NCBI GenBank assembly: GCA_035279665.1
Contig: DATEHI010000087.1
Span: forward strand, 1 to 64,000
Length of the DNA stretch: 64,000 nt
Reading direction: 5' to 3'
Source of the DNA: CF-13 sp035279665
GTDB lineage: Bacteria; Chloroflexota; Dormibacteria; CF-121
Part shown: one piece after another, positions 1-9,092 of the stretch
Layout: each line of letters begins with the position of its first letter
How positions within the stretch are numbered: the stretch's first letter is position 1
Made by a program: the position numbers and the translations under genes
Notes under the pieces: model-generated
What the model was told of the DNA's origin: nothing
Seen by the model: the letters and a program-made list of their open reading frames with translations, nothing else
Databases searched by the model: none

Positions 1-1
1 G

Positions 2-820
2 GGCGCCGCGGCGGTTCGTCAAGAAGAGGCCAGCCTGCTGCAGGCGGCGCAGACCATGGACCCAGGGACGTTCACCGGCATCGCGAAGAATTTCGAGCAT
101 CGAGTGGACGCCGCGGGGGCGCTGGCCGAGGCAAACCACGCCTACCAGCGGCGCTACCTGCACATCGGCGAGCCGGTCGACGGTCTGGTCCGGCTGGACG
201 GCGTGCTCGACGCGGAAGGTGGCGCGACGCTGCGGACGGCGTTGCAGCCCTTCATGAAGCCAGTCCACGATGACGCGCGCAGCTACGGCCAGCGCGGCGC
301 CGATGCGCTGATGGCACTCTGCCGGCAGGGAACGGGCAGCCGGCGCGACGGCGCGGGCCCGCGGCCACAACTGATCATCCGGGCCAGTCTCGACACGCTG
401 GCGGGGGCGCCGGGGGCCCCAGCGGGTGAGCTGGATGGGGGCGGGACCGTACCGGCGGAGACCGTCCAGCGCCACGCCTGCGACAGCGCGATCATCCGGA
501 TCACCGGCCAGGGCGAGCTGGACCATGAGCTCACCCACGCCAGCCGGACGATCCCGGCGTCGACCCGGCGCGCGCTCGAGTCACGAGACCAGCATTGTGT
601 GTTCCCGGGGTGCAGCCGGCCGACGATCTGGTGCGATGGGCACCACCTGGTCTGGTGGATCAAAGGCGGTGCGACGACGCTCCCCAACCTGGCGCTATTG
701 TGTCGACCCCATCACCGGATGGTCCACGAAGAGGGCTGGCGTTTGGTCCGCCACAAAGACGGACGGTTCACGGCGATGCCGCCGCCCGGGTCGTTGATGC
801 CCAACTCGCGATCGGCCTGA
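2..820 (+). CDS. DUF222/HNH (13E12-type) endonuclease-like protein, 5'-truncated by the window edge
   Basis: The reading frame is open to the first base of the window, so the N-terminus is missing; about 272 residues are visible. The C-terminal part carries an HNH-type core: a C-x4-C-like start (CVFPGC), then a GHHLVWW histidine pair, then LCRPHHRMVHEEGW. This is the standard end of the 13E12/DUF222 family, whose proteins are numerous in actinobacteria and related high-GC phyla and usually run 400-500 residues. The upstream half would be the DUF222 region. The biological role of the family is not established; nuclease activity is inferred from the HNH residues. A + strand hairpin with a T tract lies about 90 bases after the stop and probably ends this transcript. 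Confidence 0.85.
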   Translation, partial: GAAAVRQEEASLLQAAQTMDPGTFTGIAKNFEHRVDAAGALAEANHAYQRRYLHIGEPVDGLVRLDGVLDAEGGATLRTALQPFMKPVHDDARSYGQRGADALMALCRQGTGSRRDGAGPRPQLIIRASLDTLAGAPGAPAGELDGGGTVPAETVQRHACDSAIIRITGQGELDHELTHASRTIPASTRRALESRDQHCVFPGCSRPTIWCDGHHLVWWIKGGATTLPNLALLCRPHHRMVHEEGWRLVRHKDGRFTAMPPPGSLMPNSRSA

Positions 821-889
821 AGCGATTTATCCGACAGAACCGAGGCCGCTCGCCGTTGTATCCGTGACGGTTCGGCCTGATGTCGTTTC

Positions 890-1603
890 CTAGGGCTCTC
901 GGCGAACCTCAGAACCCCGCGCAACAGCCGCGGGGTTTTTCTTTGTCCAGACGAGCGCATGGGCGTAGGCAAAGCTCTGAAATCGCCCACCTGGAAAAAT
1001 CGACCCGTAGTGACGTTCGAATGCCTGGCGCGAGAGATACCGATCGCTCGCCAGGTGCTCCAGCCAGGCTGCGCTGGTCCTGAAGTGCAATAACCAGGCG
1101 GCTTGGCGCCAGCCGAGACGCGCAATGTCACCGGGTACGTGGCGCACGGCCCCAAGGACATGAACCCAACGCGGCGGCGTCGGCCGCGAGGCAATGTTGT
1201 CGATCAGGATCGCGACGCCGCCCGCCCTCACCAAGCCTCGTAAATGCAAAAGGGCCGCGTTCAGGTCTGGCAGGTGATGCAGCGCCGTCGAGCTGAAGAC
1301 CAAGTCAAACCCATCGGCATCCGCGAAAGACATCAGGTCGGAGGCGAGATAGCGCACGTGCGGACGTGACCGGCGTCGGCGAGCGATGTCGATCAATGGC
1401 TCGCTAATGTCGACGCCGACGACTTCGTCGAAACGCTCGGCAAGCACTTGCGTGTGGCGGCCCGCCCCACACCCGGCGTCGAGAGCCCGGTGTCCATGAG
1501 CAGGCAGCTGCTTTACTAGCCAATTGCGCAGGCTACCGGGCTCGAGGCTTGCGAACCGATCGTAGTCAGCAGCGAATCGATCGAACGACTGCCCGTCCGG
1601 CAC
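890..1603 (-). CDS. Class I SAM-dependent methyltransferase
   Basis: 237 residues. The N-terminus has the FDRFAADYDRF pattern often seen before the Rossmann fold of Methyltransf_11/25 proteins. Motif I is ALDAGCGAGRHTQVL, followed by the acidic end of strand 2 (VVGVDISEPL) and a FSSTALHHLP motif. The last third is unrelated to a known substrate domain, so the substrate is unknown. The start is a GTG at 1603, only 16 bases from the start of the divergent acetyltransferase, so the two share a very short promoter region or one start is set too early. Confidence 0.8.
   Translation of the reverse strand: MPDGQSFDRFAADYDRFASLEPGSLRNWLVKQLPAHGHRALDAGCGAGRHTQVLAERFDEVVGVDISEPLIDIARRRRSRPHVRYLASDLMSFADADGFDLVFSSTALHHLPDLNAALLHLRGLVRAGGVAILIDNIASRPTPPRWVHVLGAVRHVPGDIARLGWRQAAWLLHFRTSAAWLEHLASDRYLSRQAFERHYGSIFPGGRFQSFAYAHALVWTKKNPAAVARGSEVRREP
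913..940 (+). terminator. Intrinsic terminator after the DUF222/HNH gene
   Basis: A 9-bp stem (913-921 paired with 929-937, arms AACCCCGCG and CGCGGGGTT) with a 7-nt loop runs into five Ts ending at 940. The orientation fits termination of the + strand HNH transcript. It lies inside the last codons of the opposing methyltransferase gene, so the two 3' ends overlap. Confidence 0.75.
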
Positions 1604-1619
1604 GTGCCGACCCTATCAG

Positions 1620-2117
1620 TTGCCTGGGACTAAGCCCAACGCAGATAATCGCGACTTGAGCCTTTCAATCACAGCTGAACCGTTTGATTCGCACGACGCG
1701 AAACGATTGATCGCGGCGCTGGACACCGGCCTGGCCGAGCTGTATCCGCCCGAGCAGCGCTTCGGGCCGAACCTCAAAGCCCACCATCTCGAAGGCGGCC
1801 GGGGGACGTTCCTGGTGGCGCGCGAGGCTGGCCGCGCCGTCGGCTGCGGCGCCATCCGGTTGCTTGACGCCACAACGGCAGAAGTCAAGCGCATGTACGT
1901 CGAGCCCAGCCAGCGCGGGCGTGGCGTGGGCCGGGCCGTCCTGGCCAGACTGGAGGCGGCCGCCGCCCAGCTGGGTGCGCGGCGCCTCGTGCTCGAGACC
2001 GGCACAAACTCGCCTGAGGCGCTGGGACTCTACGGCCGCGCCGGTTTCACGCAGATCGACTGTTGGGGAGAGTACGCGACTTCGCCCACGAGCGTTTGTC
2101 TCGAAAAAAAGCTCTGA
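1620..2117 (+). CDS. GNAT-family N-acetyltransferase
   Basis: 165 residues from a TTG start; a second in-frame TTG at 1653 would remove 11 residues and leave a more normal promoter gap to the divergent methyltransferase. The acetyl-CoA loop is clear (VKRMYVEPSQRGRGVG), as are the preceding strand (GCGAIRLL) and the C-terminal LYGRAGFTQI segment typical of small-molecule GNATs. The donor is acetyl-CoA by family; the acceptor cannot be inferred. The gene ends 20 bases before a tRNA on the other strand. Confidence 0.82.
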   Translation: MPGTKPNADNRDLSLSITAEPFDSHDAKRLIAALDTGLAELYPPEQRFGPNLKAHHLEGGRGTFLVAREAGRAVGCGAIRLLDATTAEVKRMYVEPSQRGRGVGRAVLARLEAAAAQLGARRLVLETGTNSPEALGLYGRAGFTQIDCWGEYATSPTSVCLEKKL

Positions 2118-2137
2118 CGGGTCAGGACGCGAAGTAA

Positions 2138-2211
2138 TGGGCCGTGAAGGACTCGAACCTTCGACCAACCGGTTATGAGCCGGCCGCTCTAACCACCTGA
2201 GCTAACGGCCC
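2138..2211 (-). tRNA. tRNA with CAT anticodon (elongator Met, or Ile2)
   Basis: Read on the minus strand, the sequence folds as a 74-nt tRNA. The acceptor stem is GGGCCGT against ACGGCCC with discriminator A. The D arm starts TAGCTCAGGTGG, the anticodon loop is CTCATAA, and the T arm contains GGTTCGAGTCC. No CCA is encoded. The CAT anticodon fits elongator methionine or lysidine-modified isoleucine tRNA; the loop does not separate them, and it is not an initiator because the acceptor 1-72 pair is G-C. The 5' end lies inside the last codons of the upstream CoA-transferase gene. Confidence 0.92.
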
Positions 2212-3739
2212 CTGGATGTCTCATTTTGCCTGCGGGACGTTCAGGCAGGTCGAAGGGCGCCACGGTCGGCTTGAAAATATCCTCTGGCATTCGCGCCACC
2301 GGCTCATGAACTCGGACAGGGAAAGGCATCTGGTTCAGGACGTCTCTGACCTCGAGGCCAGGCGCAATCTCGATCATTGCAAGACCCTGCGGCTCGAGCC
2401 GGAACACGGCGCGCTCCGTGACGTATAGAACGACCTGTTTATTTCTGCGCGCTTGCTCGGCACTGAACGTCAAATGGTCGACCTGATCGACAAACTTTTC
2501 GTTCCGGCCCTCGAGCGTAAAGCAGAAACATACGAGCCTGGCGCTTTGGGTTATGTCGATGAAGCCGCCGGCGCCGATCACGCGCCCTCCCAGAAGACTC
2601 ACGTTCACATTGCCTTCACGGTCTATCTGGCCGGCGCCCATGAACGTCGCATCCAGTCCCCCACCGTTGTAAAAATCAAACTGGCTGGCATGCGGAATGA
2701 TCGCCGTCGGGTATCTCGTGATGCCGAAGTCGACGCCGCCCGCCGGCACCCCGCCGTAGACTCCGGACTCGACAGTGAGCGTAATCGCGCTCGATAGGCC
2801 GGCCTCGGCCAGCGCCGGCCCGACGCTATCGCCCGGAATACCAGTGCCGATGTTCACGATATCGCCCCGATGAAGAAATCTAATGGCCCGGCGGCCGATT
2901 GCCAGGCGCGTCGAGTACGCCACCCGGGGCAGCTCAGCGCCGGAAGACGCCAGGATATAACCCTGGTCGTAGAACACGCCGTCTGACTGCCGATGCTGCC
3001 GTTCCGGATCGGGCGCCTGAACAACGAGATCGACGAGACAGCCAGGAACCGTGACCTGCCGTGGCGCGATGGCCCCGCGGGCGACGAGGTTCTTTGCCTG
3101 GCAGATAACCAGGCCATTCGCGTTATGCGCCGCCTGGGCAATCGCCAGTGCATCGAGGGTAACCGCCTCTTCTTCCAGGGAACAATTGCCGTCGGCGTCA
3201 ACAGCGCTGGCGCGAAATATGCCGACGTCGATCATGAAACTGCGATAGAGCATGAACTCTTGACCGTCGATGTGCTGAATCGCGACGTAGTCCGGCGCGT
3301 GGTCACGGGCGGGCTGGTTGACTTTGCCTCCCTCGATTCGCGGGTCGACAAACGTCCCGAGACCGATCCGCGTCAGGTTTCCCGGCCGGCCGGCGGCAAT
3401 GGCTCGATATAGAGTCGAGATCTGCCCCTGCGGCAAGCAGACGGCCTCGGCCAGGCCCTGTCCCAAAAAAGACGACATTCTTGGCATCAAGCCCCAGTGC
3501 GGGCCGACGATCCGTTTCGCGAGCCCCTCGACGGCGAAGTGCTCGAAGCCAATTTTCCGATTCGACTGCCCGGCGGCATGCACGATGACGAGGTCCCGCG
3601 GATGGCCGGTCTGACGGAACGTCTCTTCGATGCCCTCGTAGAGCGCCTCGGCTACGCCCATGAGCGTGAAGCCGTCGACGGCGACCGTCGCACCGTCCGG
3701 GATCGCCGCGACAGCCTCCCGGACCGAGGCGAGCCTCAC
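2189..3739 (-). CDS. Acyl-CoA:acetate/3-ketoacid CoA-transferase (fused subunits)
   Basis: 516 residues from a GTG at 3739 that overlaps the stop of the upstream SDR (GTGA), which implies translational coupling. An open frame continues upstream of this GTG but only as a shadow of the SDR. The N-terminal half is an alpha-type CoA-transferase subunit (IPDGATVAVDGF, then PHWGLMPRM). The C-terminal half is a beta-type subunit with IGTGIPGD and TVESGVYGGVPAGG, where the Glu is the likely acyl-thioester nucleophile. Length and order fit the YdiF-type fused enzymes that move CoA between acetate or 3-keto acids and acyl-CoA. With the SDR it suggests short-chain 3-hydroxy/3-ketoacid metabolism. The last seven codons overlap the tRNA. 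Confidence 0.85.
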   Translation of the reverse strand: MRLASVREAVAAIPDGATVAVDGFTLMGVAEALYEGIEETFRQTGHPRDLVIVHAAGQSNRKIGFEHFAVEGLAKRIVGPHWGLMPRMSSFLGQGLAEAVCLPQGQISTLYRAIAAGRPGNLTRIGLGTFVDPRIEGGKVNQPARDHAPDYVAIQHIDGQEFMLYRSFMIDVGIFRASAVDADGNCSLEEEAVTLDALAIAQAAHNANGLVICQAKNLVARGAIAPRQVTVPGCLVDLVVQAPDPERQHRQSDGVFYDQGYILASSGAELPRVAYSTRLAIGRRAIRFLHRGDIVNIGTGIPGDSVGPALAEAGLSSAITLTVESGVYGGVPAGGVDFGITRYPTAIIPHASQFDFYNGGGLDATFMGAGQIDREGNVNVSLLGGRVIGAGGFIDITQSARLVCFCFTLEGRNEKFVDQVDHLTFSAEQARRNKQVVLYVTERAVFRLEPQGLAMIEIAPGLEVRDVLNQMPFPVRVHEPVARMPEDIFKPTVAPFDLPERPAGKMRHPGAVSSGG

Positions 3740-4509
3740 AACACGTAGCCGCCGCCGACGTTGATCACTTCGCCCGTGATATAGCCCGCTTCGTCGGATG
3801 CGAGGAATGCCACCAGGGCGGCGACGTCGGCGGGCTGGCCGGCGCGGCCGAGCGGGATCTTCTCGACCTGCTTTTCGCGGATCGCATCGGGAATGCTCCG
3901 GGTCATGACGGTGTCGATAAAGCCCGGGCAGATGGCATTGACGGTCACCTGAGAGCGCGCCAGCTCTTTGGCAGCCGTCCGGCTCAGGCCGACGACGCCG
4001 GCCTTGGCCGCCGCGTAGTTCGCCTGGCCGATGTTGCCCATCCAGCTGGCCGAAGAGATATTCACGATCCGGCCCGTTCCTGCGGCGCGCATGATGCGGC
4101 TCGCCGCCCGGGTCATGAAAAATACGCCCGAAAGATCTACGGCGATGACCTGGTGCCATTGCTCGTCCGTCATTTTGTGCAGCATGGCGTCACGATTGAT
4201 CCCGGCATTGTTCACCAGGATGTCCAGACGGCCGTAACGAGCGTGGACGTTCTCGACGACGGCATCGCACTCGGGGGCCTTCGATACGTCAAGTCTCACG
4301 CCGAGGCCGGCGGGACTCAGACCCGATGCAACGGTGTGTGCGTCCGCTTCATTTATATCAGCGCACACGACGGTGGCCCCGTCTTGCGCGAGTTTGCGGA
4401 CGATCCCCTCGCCAATGCCGCGGCCCGCTCCCGTAACAATCGCGACTTTGCCTGTCAGCAAGTCTCCAGATAGTAACGCCACGAGGCCCAAGCGAAACGC
4501 CGGGGTCAC
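3736..4509 (-). CDS. SDR oxidoreductase, FabG/acetoacetyl-CoA reductase-like
   Basis: 257 residues. Classical short-chain dehydrogenase: cofactor loop TGAGRGIGEGI, NNAG at the end of beta4, catalytic Ser in IVNISSASW, YAAAK as YxxxK, and a C-terminal TGEVINVGGG. The family reduces 3-oxoacyl thioesters with NAD(P)H. The GTG start at 4509 gives about 17 residues before the Rossmann fold; a TTG at 4461 (LTGKVAIVTG) is an alternative. It is coupled to the downstream CoA-transferase, so hydroxybutyrate or PHB-type turnover is a reasonable inference. Confidence 0.85.
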   Translation of the reverse strand: MTPAFRLGLVALLSGDLLTGKVAIVTGAGRGIGEGIVRKLAQDGATVVCADINEADAHTVASGLSPAGLGVRLDVSKAPECDAVVENVHARYGRLDILVNNAGINRDAMLHKMTDEQWHQVIAVDLSGVFFMTRAASRIMRAAGTGRIVNISSASWMGNIGQANYAAAKAGVVGLSRTAAKELARSQVTVNAICPGFIDTVMTRSIPDAIREKQVEKIPLGRAGQPADVAALVAFLASDEAGYITGEVINVGGGYVL

Positions 4510-4588
4510 GGCTCAAAGACGACTACGCGCTCGATATCGCTATCGCAATGGAGCGCCGTTAGGTTGAACGCAACACACGGAACGTTCC

Positions 4589-5470
4589 ATGAAAATCAGC
4601 ACATTCGCGTCAATCTCTATCTTGGGCAGCACCATCGCCGGCAGTTTGATGCTGAGCCCGGTTCGCCCGCAGCCAATCGCTCGATCGGCGCCCATCGCCC
4701 AGACGCTGCCGTTCACCGGAACGCAGGTGGCCATCTCTCGCATCAAGCATCCCATCGAACTGGAAGCGCCGATGACGCCCACGGAAATCTACGAGCAATA
4801 CGTCCCGCCGCCGCCGGACCCAACGCCGGCACCCGCGGCAGCCGCCGCCCCGCGGGCATGGGCGCCGTCCGCCGGGTACGTGACGATCCCAGTGCCGATC
4901 TATGCGCAGGCAATGACGCTGGACTGCGAAACCAGCGCCTTGCGCATGGGCCTGGCGACCTTTGGGCATTACTACAGCGATTCGGCATTGTTCGCGTACG
5001 AGAGTCCGGATACCCGCGCGCCGGTGATGGGCCCGAACCACACGGTCGTCCAATGGGGCGATCCCTATGCGAACTTTGTGGGCAACGTCTGGGGAAACGA
5101 CTACACGCCGACGGGATACGGCGTCTACTACCCGGTGATCGTCGCGATTGCGCACTCGCACGGGATGCCGAATGCCTACGGCGGCGAAGGGTTTGCCCCG
5201 GCCACGGTCTATAGCGCGCTATCCGCCCAGCATCCGGTCGAGATCTGGATCGAGACGAACTGGACGCGTCCCTGGATGGGGACCTGGACGGCGTGGGACG
5301 GCCGAAAGGTTCGCTACTCCTACGTCGAGCACGCGGTCATTCTCAGCGGCGTCTCGGCGACCCAGGTCCGGGTCAATGACCCCCTTCATGGCACGCAGTA
5401 CTGGATCAGCAAGTCGCTCTTCGAGACCGTCTGGCGCGACTTCAACAACATGGCGGTCATCTTCCAATAG
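4589..5470 (+). CDS. Secreted C39-like peptidase-domain protein
   Basis: 293 residues. The N-terminus has a weak signal sequence or anchor (KISTFASISILGS followed by a hydrophobic stretch). A proline/alanine-rich linker (residues about 72-90) leads into a papain-like Peptidase_C39_2 fold. Its Cys is in LDCETSALRMGL, its His in VEHAVILSGVS, and an Asp in VRVNDPLHG. This triad matches extracellular C39-like proteins of Gram-positive and Chloroflexi-type genomes, whose substrates are mostly unknown. It stands alone between the SDR operon and the convergent flippase. Confidence 0.72.
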   Translation: MKISTFASISILGSTIAGSLMLSPVRPQPIARSAPIAQTLPFTGTQVAISRIKHPIELEAPMTPTEIYEQYVPPPPDPTPAPAAAAAPRAWAPSAGYVTIPVPIYAQAMTLDCETSALRMGLATFGHYYSDSALFAYESPDTRAPVMGPNHTVVQWGDPYANFVGNVWGNDYTPTGYGVYYPVIVAIAHSHGMPNAYGGEGFAPATVYSALSAQHPVEIWIETNWTRPWMGTWTAWDGRKVRYSYVEHAVILSGVSATQVRVNDPLHGTQYWISKSLFETVWRDFNNMAVIFQ

Positions 5471-5503
5471 CGCGGACCGGCCTAGCGCCTCGCCCAGTAT
5501 CTG

Positions 5504-7054
5504 TCACTCCTCGGCGAGGTATCGCAACGCGAGCCGGACGGGCCCATGCCGGCTCTGATGCAGTAACGGCACCTCACCCTCGGAAAGTAAGCCAAACCGT
5601 CTGACCAGATATCCCCAGGCGACCGTCGTCAGCGCGGTCGCCAAAACGGCGATCAAGACCGTGAGTCGCGTCGACAGGTGAATGAACGCAAATGGCAATA
5701 AAAGCAAATACGGCGAGGCGGCCATGAGACATCGTCCCGAATAGCCCCAGGGAATCACCAGCGTGGCTCGATCGAACGCTCGCCAGGCAACGAACGTCAA
5801 TACCAGGGTCAGCGCCGTCGTCAGTCCCACGGCGAGGACCGCGCCCCACAGGCCAAAATTCTTTATCAGCCAGAAATCCGCGAAGGCGGCGAAGCCCAAT
5901 TGGGCGATCGTAATCAAGGCGTTCAACCAGGCCAGTTCGCGAACGCGGACCACCAGGCCCCAGGGGGTGGCCAGCAAGGCCGCAACGAGAAATAGCAGCA
6001 TGACCGGGGCGATCCCTTCGGCCGGTGGCAGGCGGCCGGAGGTATAAAGCCGGATCACCGGTCCGAGGAGGGCGCCGCCCGCGAAGGCCACCGGGAACGC
6101 CACCAGGAAGATGCCCTTGTAGAAGGCCATCACGGCGGCACGGACCCGGTCCGATTCGCGACGCCAGCCCTCGAGCGTACCCACGACCCAGGCGCCCGTC
6201 AGCAAGCTGGGAATCAACGAGACGAGCCGCTGTGGGATGTTATATCCAGTGTCGTAATAGGCCACGGCCTTTGAGCCGACGAATCGCAAGAGAAAAATAT
6301 TCTCGAACTGCAGGCCGACGGCGGAGGCGATCAATAGACTGGGCAGCCAGCCGCTCGCGTAGACGAGCAATCTCCGCCACCCCACGCGGTCGCCCGCAAG
6401 GCCTTGCGCCCGTTCGATGCGACGAACGAGGACAAGAAAATACGTGGCTGCCAGCGCCGACTGGCCGATCGCGCCCGCGACCAGGACGCTGCCCAGGTGA
6501 CCGCCGCGACGGAGAAAGATCACGGCCAGCACCAGGGTGAGCGCACCGGCGATCGGCGTCGCGATCGCCTGGCTGCGCATGTCGTAAACCGCCACCAGCG
6601 CGAAGGAGAGGACGCCGGTGGCAATGCCGCCGAGGAGCAAGACGGTTCCGAGGGCCAGCAGGTCGGCGACGTGGGCATGCAGGATGCTATCGATCACCGG
6701 CCGCAACACGAAGACCGCGGCGCTTGTCAGCGCCCAGACCGCCACGACGGCGATGGCGCTCTTGCGAACAAGATCCCGGGCGGCAGCCCGGTCGCCGCGG
6801 CCGAGGACCTCCGGCAGGTAGCGGAGTAATCCCTGGTCCTGACCGAACGTGGCCAGCAGAGATATATAAACCAGGACGCTCAGGACAAACGTATAGCGGC
6901 CATACTCGTCGGTGGAGAGTTGGCGGATCAGGAAGGCCCCCAACGCGAGCGTCGTGACGGCACTAGCGGCCCGCCAGGCGATCGTCCAGCCGACCAGGCC
7001 TGTGGTCCGGTCCGCCAGCCCTGCGCTCGAGGCGTCGCTAGATGGTTTCGCCAT
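5504..7054 (-). CDS. Polysaccharide flippase (MOP/oligosaccharide flippase family)
   Basis: 516 residues with about 12-14 hydrophobic segments spread over the whole length. The N-terminal GWTIAWRAASAVTTLALGAF and the LSTDEYGRYTF motif are typical of Wzx/RfbX-like lipid-linked oligosaccharide translocases. It should move an undecaprenyl-linked glycan across the membrane. No glycosyltransferases are next to it; the nearest carbohydrate genes are the GH1/GH2/galactokinase block. The start is an ATG 44 bases from the divergent YIP1-like gene. Confidence 0.82.
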   Translation of the reverse strand: MAKPSSDASSAGLADRTTGLVGWTIAWRAASAVTTLALGAFLIRQLSTDEYGRYTFVLSVLVYISLLATFGQDQGLLRYLPEVLGRGDRAAARDLVRKSAIAVVAVWALTSAAVFVLRPVIDSILHAHVADLLALGTVLLLGGIATGVLSFALVAVYDMRSQAIATPIAGALTLVLAVIFLRRGGHLGSVLVAGAIGQSALAATYFLVLVRRIERAQGLAGDRVGWRRLLVYASGWLPSLLIASAVGLQFENIFLLRFVGSKAVAYYDTGYNIPQRLVSLIPSLLTGAWVVGTLEGWRRESDRVRAAVMAFYKGIFLVAFPVAFAGGALLGPVIRLYTSGRLPPAEGIAPVMLLFLVAALLATPWGLVVRVRELAWLNALITIAQLGFAAFADFWLIKNFGLWGAVLAVGLTTALTLVLTFVAWRAFDRATLVIPWGYSGRCLMAASPYLLLLPFAFIHLSTRLTVLIAVLATALTTVAWGYLVRRFGLLSEGEVPLLHQSRHGPVRLALRYLAEE

Positions 7055-7098
7055 GGACTCGCGGGATTATAGGTGGCTTCCGGCTACAATGCCCGGCG

Positions 7099-7764
7099 AT
7101 GTTCCTGTTGGCGGACCTGGTGGAGCTGGTCCGTCACCCACTCTCGGCACTCAGGCTCATAGATGCCCGCCGCCGGCTGGCCGACGGGATGACCGCGCTG
7201 GGGCTTTCCATCACGCTGCCCGCGGCCGCTGCTGAACTTGCCGCCCTGGGGCCATATCGGCCTCCGGCGAACCTGGCGTCGCTGCCCTCGCTCACGGCGC
7301 AGGGGGCTGATATCTATGCCCGTTGGGTCTACATGCATCGGTTCGTTCTACCCCTCTATGGCATCGCCATCAGTGCGATTCTTTGGGGCGCCGCGGCCGG
7401 CTTGATCCACGTGATCGCCCGAGCGCTGGGCGGACGCGGCGATTTCGCCGGCCTGGCGAAGCTGGTCGGCTACGCCGCGCTCGTGGGCCTTGTCGCCCTG
7501 CCGGTGGCGCTCGTGGACGCGCTGCTCAAACTGCAGGGCGCCGCTGGAGCCGAGTTGGCCTTCGGCCAGCTCGCGACCCTCGTCGCTGTGGCCGTCTTTC
7601 TCTGGCAGAACGCTTTGCTCGTGATCGCGACGCGAGATCACTACGCGATATCAACCGAGCGTGCCGTGGCCGCCGTCGTGGGGCCTCTCGGTGTCGTGCT
7701 GGTGCTGCTTCTCGTGCTGATTATTCTTGGCATCGTGTTGGCGATCGTCGCGCAGCAGCCATGA
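7099..7764 (+). CDS. YIP1-family-like integral membrane protein
   Basis: 221 residues from the ATG at 7099; the frame extends upstream but only through the flippase promoter. Five hydrophobic segments follow a short amphipathic start (LLADLVELVRHPLSAL). The arrangement of a cytosolic N-terminus, ALGPYRPP loop and C-terminal triple helix ending in a long Val/Leu run resembles bacterial YIP1/YckC-type proteins. Function is unknown. Its stop overlaps the start of the GH1 gene (ATGA), so the two are coupled. Confidence 0.6.
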   Translation: MFLLADLVELVRHPLSALRLIDARRRLADGMTALGLSITLPAAAAELAALGPYRPPANLASLPSLTAQGADIYARWVYMHRFVLPLYGIAISAILWGAAAGLIHVIARALGGRGDFAGLAKLVGYAALVGLVALPVALVDALLKLQGAAGAELAFGQLATLVAVAVFLWQNALLVIATRDHYAISTERAVAAVVGPLGVVLVLLLVLIILGIVLAIVAQQP

Positions 7765-9092
7765 TCGCCGGCCGGTTTCCCGAGAATTTTCTATGGGGCA
7801 CCGCCACGGCGTCGCACCAAGTCGAAGGCGGCAACCATGGCAACGATTGGTGGGCATGGGAGCAGGTCCCCGGGCATATCAAGAATAACGACCGTTCCGA
7901 TCCGGCCTGCGAGCATTACGAGAGATACTCGACCGACTTCGACTTGCTGCGAGATTTACACCAGAATGCGCATCGCTTCTCCGTTGAGTGGTCGCGGATC
8001 GAGCCGGCGCCCGGGGAATTTTCCGCGACGGCACTGGCGCATTACCGCGACGTTTTGCAAGCCCTTCGTGACCGCGGCATGGAGCCGCTGGTCACGCTGC
8101 ATCACTTCACGAATCCGACCTGGATCGCTCGGGCGGGCGGCTGGGACGCCCCCCAGACGTCTGAGCATTTCGCCAGGTTTGCGCAGCGGGTCACGGACGA
8201 ACTTGGAGGGCTGGCCCGCTTCTGGATCACGATCAACGAACCGACGGTGATCGCCTACCAGGGCTACCTCCGGGGCGAGTGGCCCCCCGGGACGCGCGAC
8301 CTGGGCGCCGCCGCCCGGGTCCTGGTAAACGTCCTGCGCGGACACTGGATGGCGTACGAGCGCATCAAGACACGGCATGGGGATCTTCAAATCGGCCTCG
8401 CGCATCACTTGCGTGTCTTCGACCCGGCGCGGTGGTTCATGCCCCAGGACCGCGTGGTCGCCGCGGCCTTCAACCGGGTGTTCAACGAGACGATGCTCAC
8501 GTCACTGCGACTCGGACGGCTCGTGTTTCCATTGACGCGTGCCGGACGAGCCAGCGGGCCGCGCCACAGTCAAGATTTCATTGGCCTGAACTATTACGCG
8601 AGAGAACTCGTGCAATTCAACCACCGCTATCGCGCCGAACTGTTTGGCGAGCGCGTGCTCCCGGCCGGCGCCCCGAGGTCAGACCTCAATTGGGAGCTGT
8701 ATCCGGAGGGCCTGTACCGGACGCTACGGTCTTTGCTGGGTGAACAACTGCCCATTCTCGTTACCGAGAATGGCATCGCCGACGCCGCGGACGCGAAGCG
8801 GCCGGAATTCTTGCTCACCCATGTGGGCGCCATGCTGCGGGCCATCCAGACCGGCGTTCCCGTGCGCGGCTACTTTCACTGGACATGTTTCGACAATTTC
8901 GAGTGGGCCGAGGGTTATAGCGCCAAATTCGGGTTGATCGCGTGCGATCCGGTGACCCAGGAGCGCCGGCCACGCCCCAGCGCCCGCTTGTATGCCGAGA
9001 TCTGTCGACTAAATGGCTTGCCGGCTACGGTCGAGCTTCCGCCAGCGCCTCGGCAGCCCGCAGAGCCAGCCGGCCCGGCCGACCTGCGCTGA
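7761..9092 (+). CDS. Glycoside hydrolase family 1 (beta-glucosidase/beta-galactosidase type)
   Basis: 443 residues from the ATG at 7761. The N-terminal FLWGTATASHQVEGG is the GH1 signature. The acid/base Glu is in TINEPTVIAY and the nucleophile Glu in LVTENGIAD; the YFHWTCFDNFEWAEGY segment forms the aglycone/glycone pocket. No signal peptide, so it is cytosolic. It should hydrolyse beta-linked gluco- or galactosides taken into the cell. The gene overlaps the convergent GH2 gene by 68 bases, and galactokinase follows, so beta-galactoside use is a sensible guess. Confidence 0.92.
   Translation: MIAGRFPENFLWGTATASHQVEGGNHGNDWWAWEQVPGHIKNNDRSDPACEHYERYSTDFDLLRDLHQNAHRFSVEWSRIEPAPGEFSATALAHYRDVLQALRDRGMEPLVTLHHFTNPTWIARAGGWDAPQTSEHFARFAQRVTDELGGLARFWITINEPTVIAYQGYLRGEWPPGTRDLGAAARVLVNVLRGHWMAYERIKTRHGDLQIGLAHHLRVFDPARWFMPQDRVVAAAFNRVFNETMLTSLRLGRLVFPLTRAGRASGPRHSQDFIGLNYYARELVQFNHRYRAELFGERVLPAGAPRSDLNWELYPEGLYRTLRSLLGEQLPILVTENGIADAADAKRPEFLLTHVGAMLRAIQTGVPVRGYFHWTCFDNFEWAEGYSAKFGLIACDPVTQERRPRPSARLYAEICRLNGLPATVELPPAPRQPAEPAGPADLR

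Noticed and set aside
2..820. Mobile element or group II intron HNH
   Set aside because: The HNH protein is of the DUF222 type, with no reverse transcriptase, terminal repeats or transposase nearby.
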